Shown in pieces: positions 1 to 5,846 of a stretch of 13,415 bases of DNA; within the stretch, counting starts at the first letter, position 1, and the number at the start of each line of letters is the position of its first letter. The position numbers and the translations under genes are program-made. Where the stretch lies: positions 1 to 13,415 of the forward strand of contig DJXD01000061.1 in NCBI GenBank assembly GCA_002449585.1, given 5' to 3'. A model generated the notes under the pieces. The model did no database searches. It was not told the DNA's origin and saw nothing but the letters and a program-made list of their open reading frames with translations. Source of the DNA: Ruminococcus sp. UBA7013 (lineage in GTDB: Bacteria; Bacillota; Clostridia; Oscillospirales; Ruminococcaceae).

Positions 1-54
1 ATTTTTTCCATCGAACTCACGTTATCAAGGATTGGAAGATAAAAAATAAAACAT

Positions 55-91
55 GGGGCTGTTGCATAGAAATAAATGATGCAACAGCCCC
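55..91. terminator. Rho-independent terminator, probably two-way
   Basis: A perfect 13-bp stem (55-67 pairs with 79-91) encloses an 11-nt loop. On the minus strand it lies 10 nt past the stop of the (p)ppGpp synthetase gene and is followed by a T-rich stretch (ATGTTTTATTTTTTATC when read on the minus strand), so it should end that transcript. On the plus strand it is followed by a weaker T-rich tract and could also stop a convergent gene entering from the left edge. Confidence 0.85.
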
Positions 92-101
92 TTATGAATT
101 T

Positions 102-776
102 TTAATCCAGATCATAGATTTGCTGATAAATATCTTGCATTTTAAGATCTGTATCAGCAATAATTTCCGCACAATCCTGTAATTCTTTCTTGAGTGATTC
201 TGATACAACGGAATTTGTTTTATAATGCAATTGATGTTCCAAACTCGCCCAGAAATCCATTGCAATCGTACGGATCTGAATTTCTACCGGCACTTCTTTT
301 CGAGTAGAAGAAAGATAAACAGGTACCATCAGAATGACGTGCAGACTTCTGTATCCGCTTGGTTTCGGATGTTTGATATAATCTTTGATTTTAATAATTT
401 TATATTCTCTTTGCATATTCAGCAATTCCGCAATGGCATAAATATCATCAATATAATAACATACTACACGAATACCAGCAATATCCATTAAATTTTTCTG
501 TGCTGATTTTGCGGACATTTCCAGTCCTTTTTTTTGAAGTTTGCCCATCATGCTCTGTGGCGATTTGATTCGGCTTTCAATGCTATGAATCGGATTTCTT
601 TGAAATTTTACACTGAATTCAGAATCATAGATATGTAACTGTGTTTTTACCAGTTCAGCGGCGGATTCATACAGATGTTCCAATTCCATGAACTCATGAA
701 ACAGGGTGACAAATTTTTCCTGCTGAGATTCTGAAATTCTGGAAACTGTATCCATGACAAATTGATCTTCTTCCAT
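102..776 (-). CDS. Small alarmone synthetase, RelQ/YjbM-like (GTP pyrophosphokinase)
   Basis: This 224-residue protein should make (p)ppGpp by moving pyrophosphate from ATP to GDP or GTP. It carries the RelA/SpoT synthetase fold alone: ESRIKSP (67-73), DIAGIRV (98-104), the G-loop region KPSGYRSLH (138-146), EIQIRT (165-170) and DFWASLEH (174-181). There is no N-terminal HD hydrolase domain and no TGS/ACT regulatory part. The length fits the single-domain RelQ/YjbM group (about 210 residues) rather than long Rel. The start at 776 has AGGAGT (785-790) 8 nt ahead. It has its own promoter (812-840) and terminator (55-91), so it is probably monocistronic, although no terminator separates it from the upstream recombinase gene. 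Assignment to RelQ rather than RelP is by general resemblance. The cytoplasmic synthetase role is secure. Confidence 0.9.
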   Translation of the reverse strand: MEEDQFVMDTVSRISESQQEKFVTLFHEFMELEHLYESAAELVKTQLHIYDSEFSVKFQRNPIHSIESRIKSPQSMMGKLQKKGLEMSAKSAQKNLMDIAGIRVVCYYIDDIYAIAELLNMQREYKIIKIKDYIKHPKPSGYRSLHVILMVPVYLSSTRKEVPVEIQIRTIAMDFWASLEHQLHYKTNSVVSESLKKELQDCAEIIADTDLKMQDIYQQIYDLD

Positions 777-811
777 AAAAACGCACTCCTTTCAGATGGG
801 TGACTGTTTTT

Positions 812-840
812 ATTATAGCATATTTACACAAAAAAAGCAA
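812..840 (-). promoter_or_regulatory. Sigma-A promoter for the alarmone synthetase gene
   Basis: Read on the minus strand, TTGCTT (840-835) and TATAAT (817-812) are 17 nt apart, with a TGC extended -10 directly before TATAAT. The expected start of transcription is near 805, giving a leader of about 30 nt that contains the AGGAGT ribosome site. Confidence 0.8.
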
Positions 841-867
841 GCAGAATTTTGTAATTTTAAGGATTTT

Positions 868-1851
868 TTATTTTCGTTTTGTTCCGGCAAGTGGCGCACG
901 GTTCATAGCATCTCGTTCGGCAGTATCACCCAGATGAGTATAGATCTGCGTAGTAGCAACGCTTTCATGCCCTAAAATAGATCTTAATGTCAGAATATCT
1001 GTCCCGCCCTGCTGATACATGAGTGTTGCGGCAGTATGGCGGAGTTTATGTGTAGAGAGTCCTCTCCCAGCAAGGCCGGCTTTTTTGAGTGCAGTTTCCA
1101 CGATCTGCTGAACCCTCCGGCGGCTGATGCGTTTTTTCTGTTTGCTTAAAAACAAAGCTGGATCAGAAGTGTCTATTTCTTTCCGGAGTATAAGATAATC
1201 CTGTAATGCGTCCATACATGCCTCATTCAGGTAAATAATCCGTTCTTTACTGCCCTTTCCCATAATTCTCATTTTCTGTTCTTCCATATCCAGAGAAATC
1301 AGATTCAATCCGATCAGTTCCCCCAGCCGAAGCCCACAGTTCAGAAATAGTGTCAGAATGCAGTAATCTCGAATATCTTCTGCTTTATTTGTGCCCGATT
1401 TGGTTTCTAAAAGATGAATACTTTCGTTGAGATTCAGATATTTGGGCAATGCATGGCGAGGACTGGAAATTTCAAGATTTTCTGTCGGATTATGATCCAT
1501 GATTCCGGCCTGTGTTGTCAGATAATGAAAAAAACTGCGAAGGGAAGAACCTTTTCTGCTTCGAATATGGGATTTATTCTCACATTTTCCTAGAAATTGA
1601 TAATATCTATAAATATCTTTCAGAATAATTTTTTGAATGTCTTCCTCTGTCATCAGTTCGATTCTGGCAGATGGCAACATTTCCGGCTTGATATTTCTCT
1701 CACCGGATTGATAAAGCATGTGAAACCGCAGAAATTGACGAATATCAAGATAATAAACCATTACTGTACTTTCCGCAAGTCCTTTGACAACACTCAGATG
1801 CATGATATAATCATTCAGAAATTCCGGATTTTTTTCATAATCAATATTCAT
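868..1851 (-). CDS. XerC/XerD-type tyrosine recombinase
   Basis: A 327-residue site-specific recombinase. The N-terminal SAM-like core-binding domain spans about 8-125 and the catalytic domain about 135-315. All six catalytic positions are visible: R175 (CGLRLGE), K199 (GKGSKER), H268 and R271 (HKLRH), H295 (LGHES) and Y304 (TQIYTHLG). It should therefore be an active strand-exchange enzyme forming a covalent 3'-phosphotyrosyl link. The layout matches the Xer proteins that resolve chromosome dimers at dif. There is no phage or ICE gene nearby and no attachment repeat was seen, which favours a housekeeping role over a prophage integrase. The start at 1851 has GGAGA (1861-1865) about 9 nt ahead. 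It is driven by the left-facing member of a divergent promoter pair (1885-1913). Whether it is functionally XerC, XerD or a lone Xer cannot be told from the window. Confidence 0.9.
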   Translation of the reverse strand: MNIDYEKNPEFLNDYIMHLSVVKGLAESTVMVYYLDIRQFLRFHMLYQSGERNIKPEMLPSARIELMTEEDIQKIILKDIYRYYQFLGKCENKSHIRSRKGSSLRSFFHYLTTQAGIMDHNPTENLEISSPRHALPKYLNLNESIHLLETKSGTNKAEDIRDYCILTLFLNCGLRLGELIGLNLISLDMEEQKMRIMGKGSKERIIYLNEACMDALQDYLILRKEIDTSDPALFLSKQKKRISRRRVQQIVETALKKAGLAGRGLSTHKLRHTAATLMYQQGGTDILTLRSILGHESVATTQIYTHLGDTAERDAMNRAPLAGTKRK

Positions 1852-1884
1852 GAGAAATCATCTCCATTTTTGGATTATGATATT

Positions 1885-1913
1885 ATTATAGCACATCTTC
1901 CTGAAAAAGTCAA
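1885..1913 (-). promoter_or_regulatory. Sigma-A promoter for the recombinase gene
   Basis: On the minus strand TTGACT (1913-1908) and TATAAT (1890-1885) are separated by 17 nt, with TGC just before the -10. Its -35 lies 2 bp from the -35 of the opposing promoter at 1916-1944. Confidence 0.8.
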
Positions 1914-1926
1914 ACTTGCTTTTTCA
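1902..1926. repeat. Inverted repeat between the divergent promoters
   Basis: TGAAAAAG (1902-1909) and CTTTTTCA (1919-1926) are perfect 8-bp inverted arms around a 9-nt centre. They cover the -35 region and early spacer of both promoters. This could be a shared operator, or just the mirror image of two similar A/T-rich promoters. Confidence 0.5.
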
Positions 1927-1944
1927 TTCTGGATATGCTATAAT
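1916..1944 (+). promoter_or_regulatory. Sigma-A promoter for the G3E GTPase gene
   Basis: TTGCTT (1916-1921), a 17-nt spacer and TATAAT (1939-1944), with TGC before the -10. Transcription should begin near 1951, almost on the AGGAG ribosome site (1951-1955), so the untranslated leader would be very short. The TTG at 1916 that would lengthen the reading frame is itself the -35 element. Confidence 0.8.
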
Positions 1945-1963
1945 AAATTTAGGAGTGATGTTT

Positions 1964-2938
1964 ATGACTAGAATTGATTTGATTACTGGGATATTGGGTG
2001 CAGGAAAAACGACGTTTCTGCATGGTTATGCAGAATATTTTATTCAAAAAGGCGAAAAAATCGCTATTCTGGAAAATGATTTTGGTGCAGTCAATATTGA
2101 CATGCTGATGCTGAAAGATTTACAGTGTGATCATTGTCAACTAGAGATGATTGCAGGGGGAGGGGATCCCTGCTGTCATCGGAGAAGATTCAAAACGCAG
2201 TTGATTTCTTTGGGAATGCAGCATTTTGATCGGGTTATTATCGAGCCTTCCGGTATTTTTGATATGGATGAATTTTTTGATATCCTTCATGAATCACCGC
2301 TTGACAGATGGTTTATGATCGGCAGTATCTTGACTATTCTTGATGCAGAAACAGAAGAGCATCTTTCAGAAGAAATGCAATATCTGCTTGCTTCAGAATC
2401 AGCCTGTGCTGGAAAATTGATTCTTAGTAAACAAAATCCGGCAGAGTCGCCGGAACAAACTGCCGGACGCATACTTTCTCAGCTGAATCAGGCACTGGCT
2501 TCTATTCATTGTCAACGCAGATTTCAGGAAAAAGAGATGAGCTTAAAAAACTGGAAAGATTTCACTGATCAGGATTATGCTGATTTTGCCGCCGCTGGAT
2601 ATCGAAATGAACCTTATGTGAAGCAGTTCCGCACGGATGCCCTTCACAGTACAACACATTATTTCATGCATATTGCGATTCCTGAACAGCAAATTTCAGA
2701 TCTGATCTATACTGTGATGCATGATCCCGCCTGTGGGAAAATCTATCGTATCAAAGGAACGCTTCCAGCAGAAAATGGAGGTTTCTTGAAAATTAATGCG
2801 GTTCATGAAAAAATTGAAATCGCACCTGTGAAGGATGGACAGGCTGTTTTGATTGTGATCGGTGATCCTATCCGCTTTACAGATACAGATCAGTATTTCC
2901 GCAAGGCTAATACAGATCCGGCTTATGTTTCGATCTGA
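1964..2938 (+). CDS. G3E-family (CobW/COG0523-like) GTPase with altered motifs
   Basis: A 324-residue P-loop protein of the G3E family, whose members load metals or cofactors into target enzymes at the cost of GTP. Seen: Walker A GILGAGKT (9-16), an ENDFGAVNID segment (37-46), EPSG (94-97) and a CobW-C-like C-terminal domain (about 230-315). Two signatures are altered. The metal-binding GCxCC motif is replaced by G67-D-P-C70-C71 followed by H72, and the usual NKxD base-recognition motif reads S155-K-Q-N158. A nearby C55-D-H-C58 could supply other metal ligands. The start at 1964 is chosen because AGGAG (1951-1955) is 8 nt ahead. The in-frame ATG at 1958 would leave only 2 nt, and a more upstream TTG lies in the promoter. 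The metal or client protein cannot be inferred from the neighbours. Confidence 0.85.
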   Translation: MTRIDLITGILGAGKTTFLHGYAEYFIQKGEKIAILENDFGAVNIDMLMLKDLQCDHCQLEMIAGGGDPCCHRRRFKTQLISLGMQHFDRVIIEPSGIFDMDEFFDILHESPLDRWFMIGSILTILDAETEEHLSEEMQYLLASESACAGKLILSKQNPAESPEQTAGRILSQLNQALASIHCQRRFQEKEMSLKNWKDFTDQDYADFAAAGYRNEPYVKQFRTDALHSTTHYFMHIAIPEQQISDLIYTVMHDPACGKIYRIKGTLPAENGGFLKINAVHEKIEIAPVKDGQAVLIVIGDPIRFTDTDQYFRKANTDPAYVSI

Positions 2939-2955
2939 ATTCCCTGATTTTTCCT

Positions 2956-2985
2956 GTGATATTTATTTTTAAAATGCTTATAATA
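2956..2985 (+). promoter_or_regulatory. Candidate sporulation-type (sigma-G/F-like) promoter for the SASP gene
   Basis: TATAATA (2979-2985) matches the forespore -10 pattern CATAMTA at six of seven positions. GTGATA lies 17 nt upstream (2956-2961) and keeps the ATA end of the sigma-G -35 (TGMATA). There is no good TTGACA-like -35 and no correctly spaced TGn, unlike the other promoters here. The TATAAT could still be read by sigma-A. Confidence 0.4.
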
Positions 2986-2989
2986 CTTT

Positions 2990-3007
2990 TGCGGCAGGAA
3001 CGCCGCA
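2990..3007 (+). promoter_or_regulatory. Small stem-loop in the SASP leader
   Basis: TGCGGC (2990-2995) pairs with GCCGCA (3002-3007) around a 6-nt loop. If transcription starts about 6-7 nt after the -10, this hairpin sits at the very 5' end of the message, where such structures often protect mRNA. It is not followed by a T run, so it is unlikely to be a terminator for the upstream GTPase gene. Confidence 0.4.
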
Positions 3008-3051
3008 TGAATAGAATAAAATAAATTTTAACAATCAAAGGAGATTTTATC

Positions 3052-3231
3052 ATGAAAGGTGAAATGACTCAGAAGGGCAGAGAAGCTCTGGAACGTTTTA
3101 AAATGGAATCTGCAAATGAAGTAGGCGTAAATCTGAAACCGGGCGACAACGGCGACCTGACTGCAAGAGAAGCTGGCCGTATCGGCGGACAGATGGTAAA
3201 GAAAATGATTGATTCTTATAAAATGCAGTAA
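3052..3231 (+). CDS. Alpha/beta-type small acid-soluble spore protein (SASP)
   Basis: A 59-residue protein. Alpha/beta SASPs coat DNA in the dormant spore core and protect it from UV and heat, then are broken down by the GPR protease at germination. Seen: a segment like the GPR cleavage region, M18-E-S-A-N-E-V-G-V26 (family pattern E-I/V-A-x-E-F/L-G-V), followed by the second conserved helix DLTAREAGRIGG (35-46) and QMVKKMI (47-53). Length and order fit the family closely. The start has a strong AAAGGAG (3037-3043) 8 nt ahead. Codons are richer in GGC, GTA and CGT than in the flanking genes and resemble those of the EF-Tu gene here, as expected for an abundant protein. It stands alone between a candidate forespore promoter and a terminator. 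The gene implies that this lineage sporulates or recently did. Confidence 0.92.
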   Translation: MKGEMTQKGREALERFKMESANEVGVNLKPGDNGDLTAREAGRIGGQMVKKMIDSYKMQ

Positions 3232-3259
3232 GCGGCTTTCCGCCTTCTGATTTTTAAAT

Positions 3260-3291
3260 GCACCGCCTGGGAATTCATTTCCAAGCGGTGC
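3260..3291. terminator. Two-way terminator between the SASP gene and the AIM24-family gene
   Basis: GCACCGC (3260-3266) pairs with GCGGTGC (3285-3291). Inside this the stem continues after one C-A mismatch (3268-3273 with 3278-3283, including one G-T pair) to a 4-nt loop. On the plus strand TATTTTATCTATTTAATTT follows. On the minus strand a T/A-rich tract (ATTTAAAAATC) follows. It lies between two convergent genes, 28 nt after the SASP stop and 12 nt past the AIM24-family stop. Confidence 0.85.
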
Positions 3292-3303
3292 TATTTTATC
3301 TAT

Positions 3304-3996
3304 TTAATTTGTTCTGGGGATGAAACGTGCAATTGCAGCCGCCATATGAGACAAAGGCATCGTTTGCAGCCAGATCCGTACAGAATTGGATTTTGGAGCA
3401 GTGACTTTAGTATTAAACAGACCTTCTCCGCCCATGAGGACATTGGCAACGCCTTTGATCGTTTCCACTTCAATATTGCATTCGCCCTCTGTTGCTACAA
3501 GATAGCCAGTATCAATAAGAATAGATTCGCCCGGCGAAATTACTTTTTGAATAGTACTGCCATCCACTTCAATCAGGAGAGTACCTGCTCCGGTAAATTT
3601 CTGCATGATGAAGCCCTCACCGCCAAAGAAGCCGGAAGAGATTCTTTTCTGGAAATAGAGTTCAAAATTCACAGTCGGATCAGAAGCCAGGAAAGCAGAT
3701 TTCTGTGCAATAATCACATCTCCGGGGCAAAGCTCAAATGCTTTGATTTCGCCGGGTAAGGAAGAGCCGAATGTAATGGATCCAGAACCGGCTTTTGCTG
3801 TATAAGTATTCTGAAAAAGGGATTCTCCTGTCACCAGTCTGCCGAGTACCTTGCCAAATCCGCCATTTGTTGTAGTCTGCATTTCAATATTCGTATCTTG
3901 CCAAACCATTGCACCGCTTTGACAGATGACACTTTCACCATTTGCAAGATGAACTTCGGCCACCGGATAAGGTGCGCCTTGAATATCATATCTCAT
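3304..3996 (-). CDS. AIM24 / TIGR00266 family protein
   Basis: A 230-residue all-beta protein of the AIM24 (DUF124, TIGR00266) family. Seen: an N-terminal MRYDIQG strand, the family's acidic turn NGESVICQSGAMVW (about 18-31), a glycine-rich middle with GRLVTGESLFQNTY (about 51-64), FFGGEGFIMQKFTGAG (about 123-138), and a C-terminal GGEGLFNT (about 190-197). There is no signal peptide or membrane segment. The bacterial function is not established; the yeast namesake acts at the mitochondrial inner membrane. The start at 3996 is preferred over the ATG at 4014 because AAAGGAGT (4003-4010) lies 6 nt before it. It is the last gene of the M16-lgt-folD operon and overlaps the end of folD by 11 nt, so translation is probably coupled. 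Confidence 0.85.
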   Translation of the reverse strand: MRYDIQGAPYPVAEVHLANGESVICQSGAMVWQDTNIEMQTTTNGGFGKVLGRLVTGESLFQNTYTAKAGSGSITFGSSLPGEIKAFELCPGDVIIAQKSAFLASDPTVNFELYFQKRISSGFFGGEGFIMQKFTGAGTLLIEVDGSTIQKVISPGESILIDTGYLVATEGECNIEVETIKGVANVLMGGEGLFNTKVTAPKSNSVRIWLQTMPLSHMAAAIARFIPRTN

Positions 3997-4867
3997 AAAA
4001 AAACTCCTTTTCATTCAGCTGATTTTGTGCTTTGAATGCTGTGAGTGTATTTTTCATCAGCATTGCAATCGTCATAGGCCCAACACCGCCGGGAACAGGG
4101 GTGATATAAGCGGCTTTTTTCTCTGCTTCTTCAAAATTAACATCTCCGCAGAGTTTGCCATTTTCAAGCCGATTCATGCCAACATCAATGACAATTGCAC
4201 CTTCTTTGATCATATCGCCTGTTACAAAATTTGCTTTTCCGACAGCAGCAACTAAAATATCTGCTTCTCTGGTAATGCTTGCAAGATTTTGTGTACGGCT
4301 GTGGCAGATTGTCACTGTGCCGCTTCTATGCAGGAGAAGCATCGCCATTGGTTTCCCTACGATATTGCTTCGGCCGATCACAACGCAATTTTTCCCGGAG
4401 ATTTCCACCCCTGTAGAATCAATTAATTCCATGACACCGGCCGGCGTACAGGGAAGAAATGCATATTCACCGATCATAATTCTGCCGACATTTTCCGGAT
4501 GAAAAGCATCTACATCTTTTTCTGCTGAAATGGCATTGATAATAGCTTTATCATTAATTTGCTTTGGCACAGGGAGTTGTACTAAAATGCCATTGATATT
4601 TTTATCTGCATTAAGTGTTTCCACGAGTTCTAATAATTCGGCCTGTGTCGTATCTTCTGGCAGGGCATACTCGAATGACTGGAAGCCAACCGCTTCACAG
4701 GCTTTTTTCTTATTATTAACATAAACTCTTGAGGCCGGATCATTTCCGACAATTACGACTGCAAGCCCCGGTTTTTTTCCTGTTTTTTGGGTCAATGCTT
4801 CTGTTTCCTGTCTGACCTGTTCTTTGATCTGAGCAGAAACCTGTTTTCCATCAATGATATTTGCCAT
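3986..4867 (-). CDS. folD: FolD, methylenetetrahydrofolate dehydrogenase / methenyltetrahydrofolate cyclohydrolase
   Basis: A 293-residue bifunctional cytoplasmic enzyme. It oxidises 5,10-methylene-THF with NADP and hydrolyses the methenyl product to 10-formyl-THF, feeding purine and formyl-Met synthesis. Seen: the catalytic YxxxK (Y49, K53), Q97 in QLPVP, D120 in DVDAFHPENVGR (the usual glycine is alanine), PCTPAG (139-144), the Rossmann signature VVIGRSNIVGKP (162-173), CHSRT (188-192), and the C-terminal PVPGGVGPMT (257-266). The start at 4867 has GAGGA (4876-4880) 8 nt ahead. The in-frame GTG at 4882 would lie within lgt and give an atypical N-terminus. The stop of lgt is 1 nt from this start. 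The last dozen residues extend past the usual FolD end and carry the ribosome site of the next gene. Confidence 0.95.
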   Translation of the reverse strand: MANIIDGKQVSAQIKEQVRQETEALTQKTGKKPGLAVVIVGNDPASRVYVNNKKKACEAVGFQSFEYALPEDTTQAELLELVETLNADKNINGILVQLPVPKQINDKAIINAISAEKDVDAFHPENVGRIMIGEYAFLPCTPAGVMELIDSTGVEISGKNCVVIGRSNIVGKPMAMLLLHRSGTVTICHSRTQNLASITREADILVAAVGKANFVTGDMIKEGAIVIDVGMNRLENGKLCGDVNFEEAEKKAAYITPVPGGVGPMTIAMLMKNTLTAFKAQNQLNEKEFFYEI

Positions 4868-4868
4868 A

Positions 4869-5846
4869 TCAGGATTCCTCACTTTCTGATTTTTTTTTAT
4901 TTTTCTGATTTATGGCATCTGCTTCCGCAAGCAGAGCTTTAGATTCTTCCGTATCACAATATAGAATATAATCACAGCCCAGCCGTTTGACTCTTGAAAA
5001 GCTGATCACTGTCATGATCACCCCGAAAAGTACACATATTGCCGCCAGTACCTGAGAAATTTTCAAAGTTCCTGTCATAAGGCTGTCCGTCCGGAGACTT
5101 TCAATAAAAAATCTACCCAGACCATACCAGGAAAGATAGAATAAAATAATTTGGCCGTCAAATTTTCTGTATTTTTTTAAAATAATCGCAGCAATCACAA
5201 ATCCTGTCAGACACCAGATAGATTCATACAGAAAACAGGGATGCACCGGATAAGCCGGATTCAGCACATCCGGCGCATAATTGGCTGAAATCCATGTCTG
5301 AATGCGGCCGCCGGACATTCCGAAAATGCCGGATGTATTTGATCCAAACGCTTCCTGATTTGTGAAATTTCCCCATCTGCCAATTCCCTGACCAAGCAAA
5401 AAACCAGTGCCACAAATATCCATCATAGGGAGAAGCCGTACTTTTCGTAGACGGCAGGCAATCGCACCTACCAGAAAAGCACCAATCACACCGCCATAGA
5501 TGGCAAGACCGCCTTCACGGGTGTTCAAAATAGATTTCCAGTCACCAGCATATTCGCTCCAGTTGAATGCGACATAATACGTTCTTGCCCCAATAATTCC
5601 GCCAATAATTCCGGCAATAATCACATCAATGGCTCTATCCGGATCAAGGCCGATCCGGCGCATGTTCCGCAGTGCGAAGATCATGGCCAGAATCATGCCG
5701 CAGGTGATAATAATACCATACCATTGAATGCTGATGCCGAAAATGGTAAAAGCAGTTGGATCAATATGAAAATCAAGTCCGAGCCGGGGAAATATAATTT
5801 CGTTATAATCAAGATCAGAATAGCCAAGTTCTTCTATCGTGGTCAT
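4869..5846 (-). CDS. lgt: Lgt, phosphatidylglycerol-prolipoprotein diacylglyceryl transferase
   Basis: A 325-residue polytopic membrane enzyme. It moves diacylglycerol from phosphatidylglycerol to the lipobox cysteine of prolipoproteins, the first step of lipoprotein maturation. Seen: several hydrophobic helices (about 34-60, 72-92, 114-132, 141-154, 208-224, 232-250, 264-284). The Lgt signatures are GGLAIYGG (112-119), GRWGNFTNQEAFG (156-168, with R157, N160, N163, E165), HPCFLYE (202-208) and GRFFIESLRTD (244-254). A charged tail after about 285 should face the cytoplasm. It is somewhat longer than usual because of an N-terminal lead of about 30 residues and this tail. It starts at 5846 with AAGGTG (5854-5859) 7 nt ahead, and its ATG overlaps the TGA of the M16 peptidase gene (ATGA), so it is translationally coupled. 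Confidence 0.95.
   Translation of the reverse strand: MTTIEELGYSDLDYNEIIFPRLGLDFHIDPTAFTIFGISIQWYGIIITCGMILAMIFALRNMRRIGLDPDRAIDVIIAGIIGGIIGARTYYVAFNWSEYAGDWKSILNTREGGLAIYGGVIGAFLVGAIACRLRKVRLLPMMDICGTGFLLGQGIGRWGNFTNQEAFGSNTSGIFGMSGGRIQTWISANYAPDVLNPAYPVHPCFLYESIWCLTGFVIAAIILKKYRKFDGQIILFYLSWYGLGRFFIESLRTDSLMTGTLKISQVLAAICVLFGVIMTVISFSRVKRLGCDYILYCDTEESKALLAEADAINQKNKKKSESEES

Noticed and set aside
2..49. Possible 3' end of a plus-strand gene entering from the left edge (frame ending PSNSRYQGLEDKK, stop 47-49)
   Set aside because: Only 15 codons are visible, a second frame also stops nearby (40-42), and no family can be recognised. The two-way terminator at 55-91 makes it plausible but not supported.
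225..491. Plus-strand open frames lying within the minus-strand genes (for example 225-491, 11049-11612, 12201-12776)
   Set aside because: They lie opposite strongly conserved genes, have no ribosome sites or recognisable motifs, and show skewed Ile/Phe/Cys/His-rich compositions typical of antisense shadows.
868..1851. Prophage or ICE integrase
   Set aside because: No attachment repeats, tRNA, excisionase, phage or conjugation genes are seen; flanks are housekeeping genes, which favours a Xer role.
1916..1963. TTG start at 1916 for the G3E GTPase
   Set aside because: The TTG is the -35 element of the gene's own promoter, so it would not be transcribed from it.
3232..3243. Second terminator right after the SASP stop (GCGG-CTTT-CCGC, T run at 3251-3255)
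   Set aside because: The stem is only 4 bp and is separated from the T run by 7 nt; the much stronger hairpin at 3260-3291 explains termination.
4868..4882. GTG start at 4882 for folD
   Set aside because: It would overlap lgt, has no properly spaced ribosome site, and adds residues not seen in FolD; ATG at 4867 has GAGGA 8 nt ahead.
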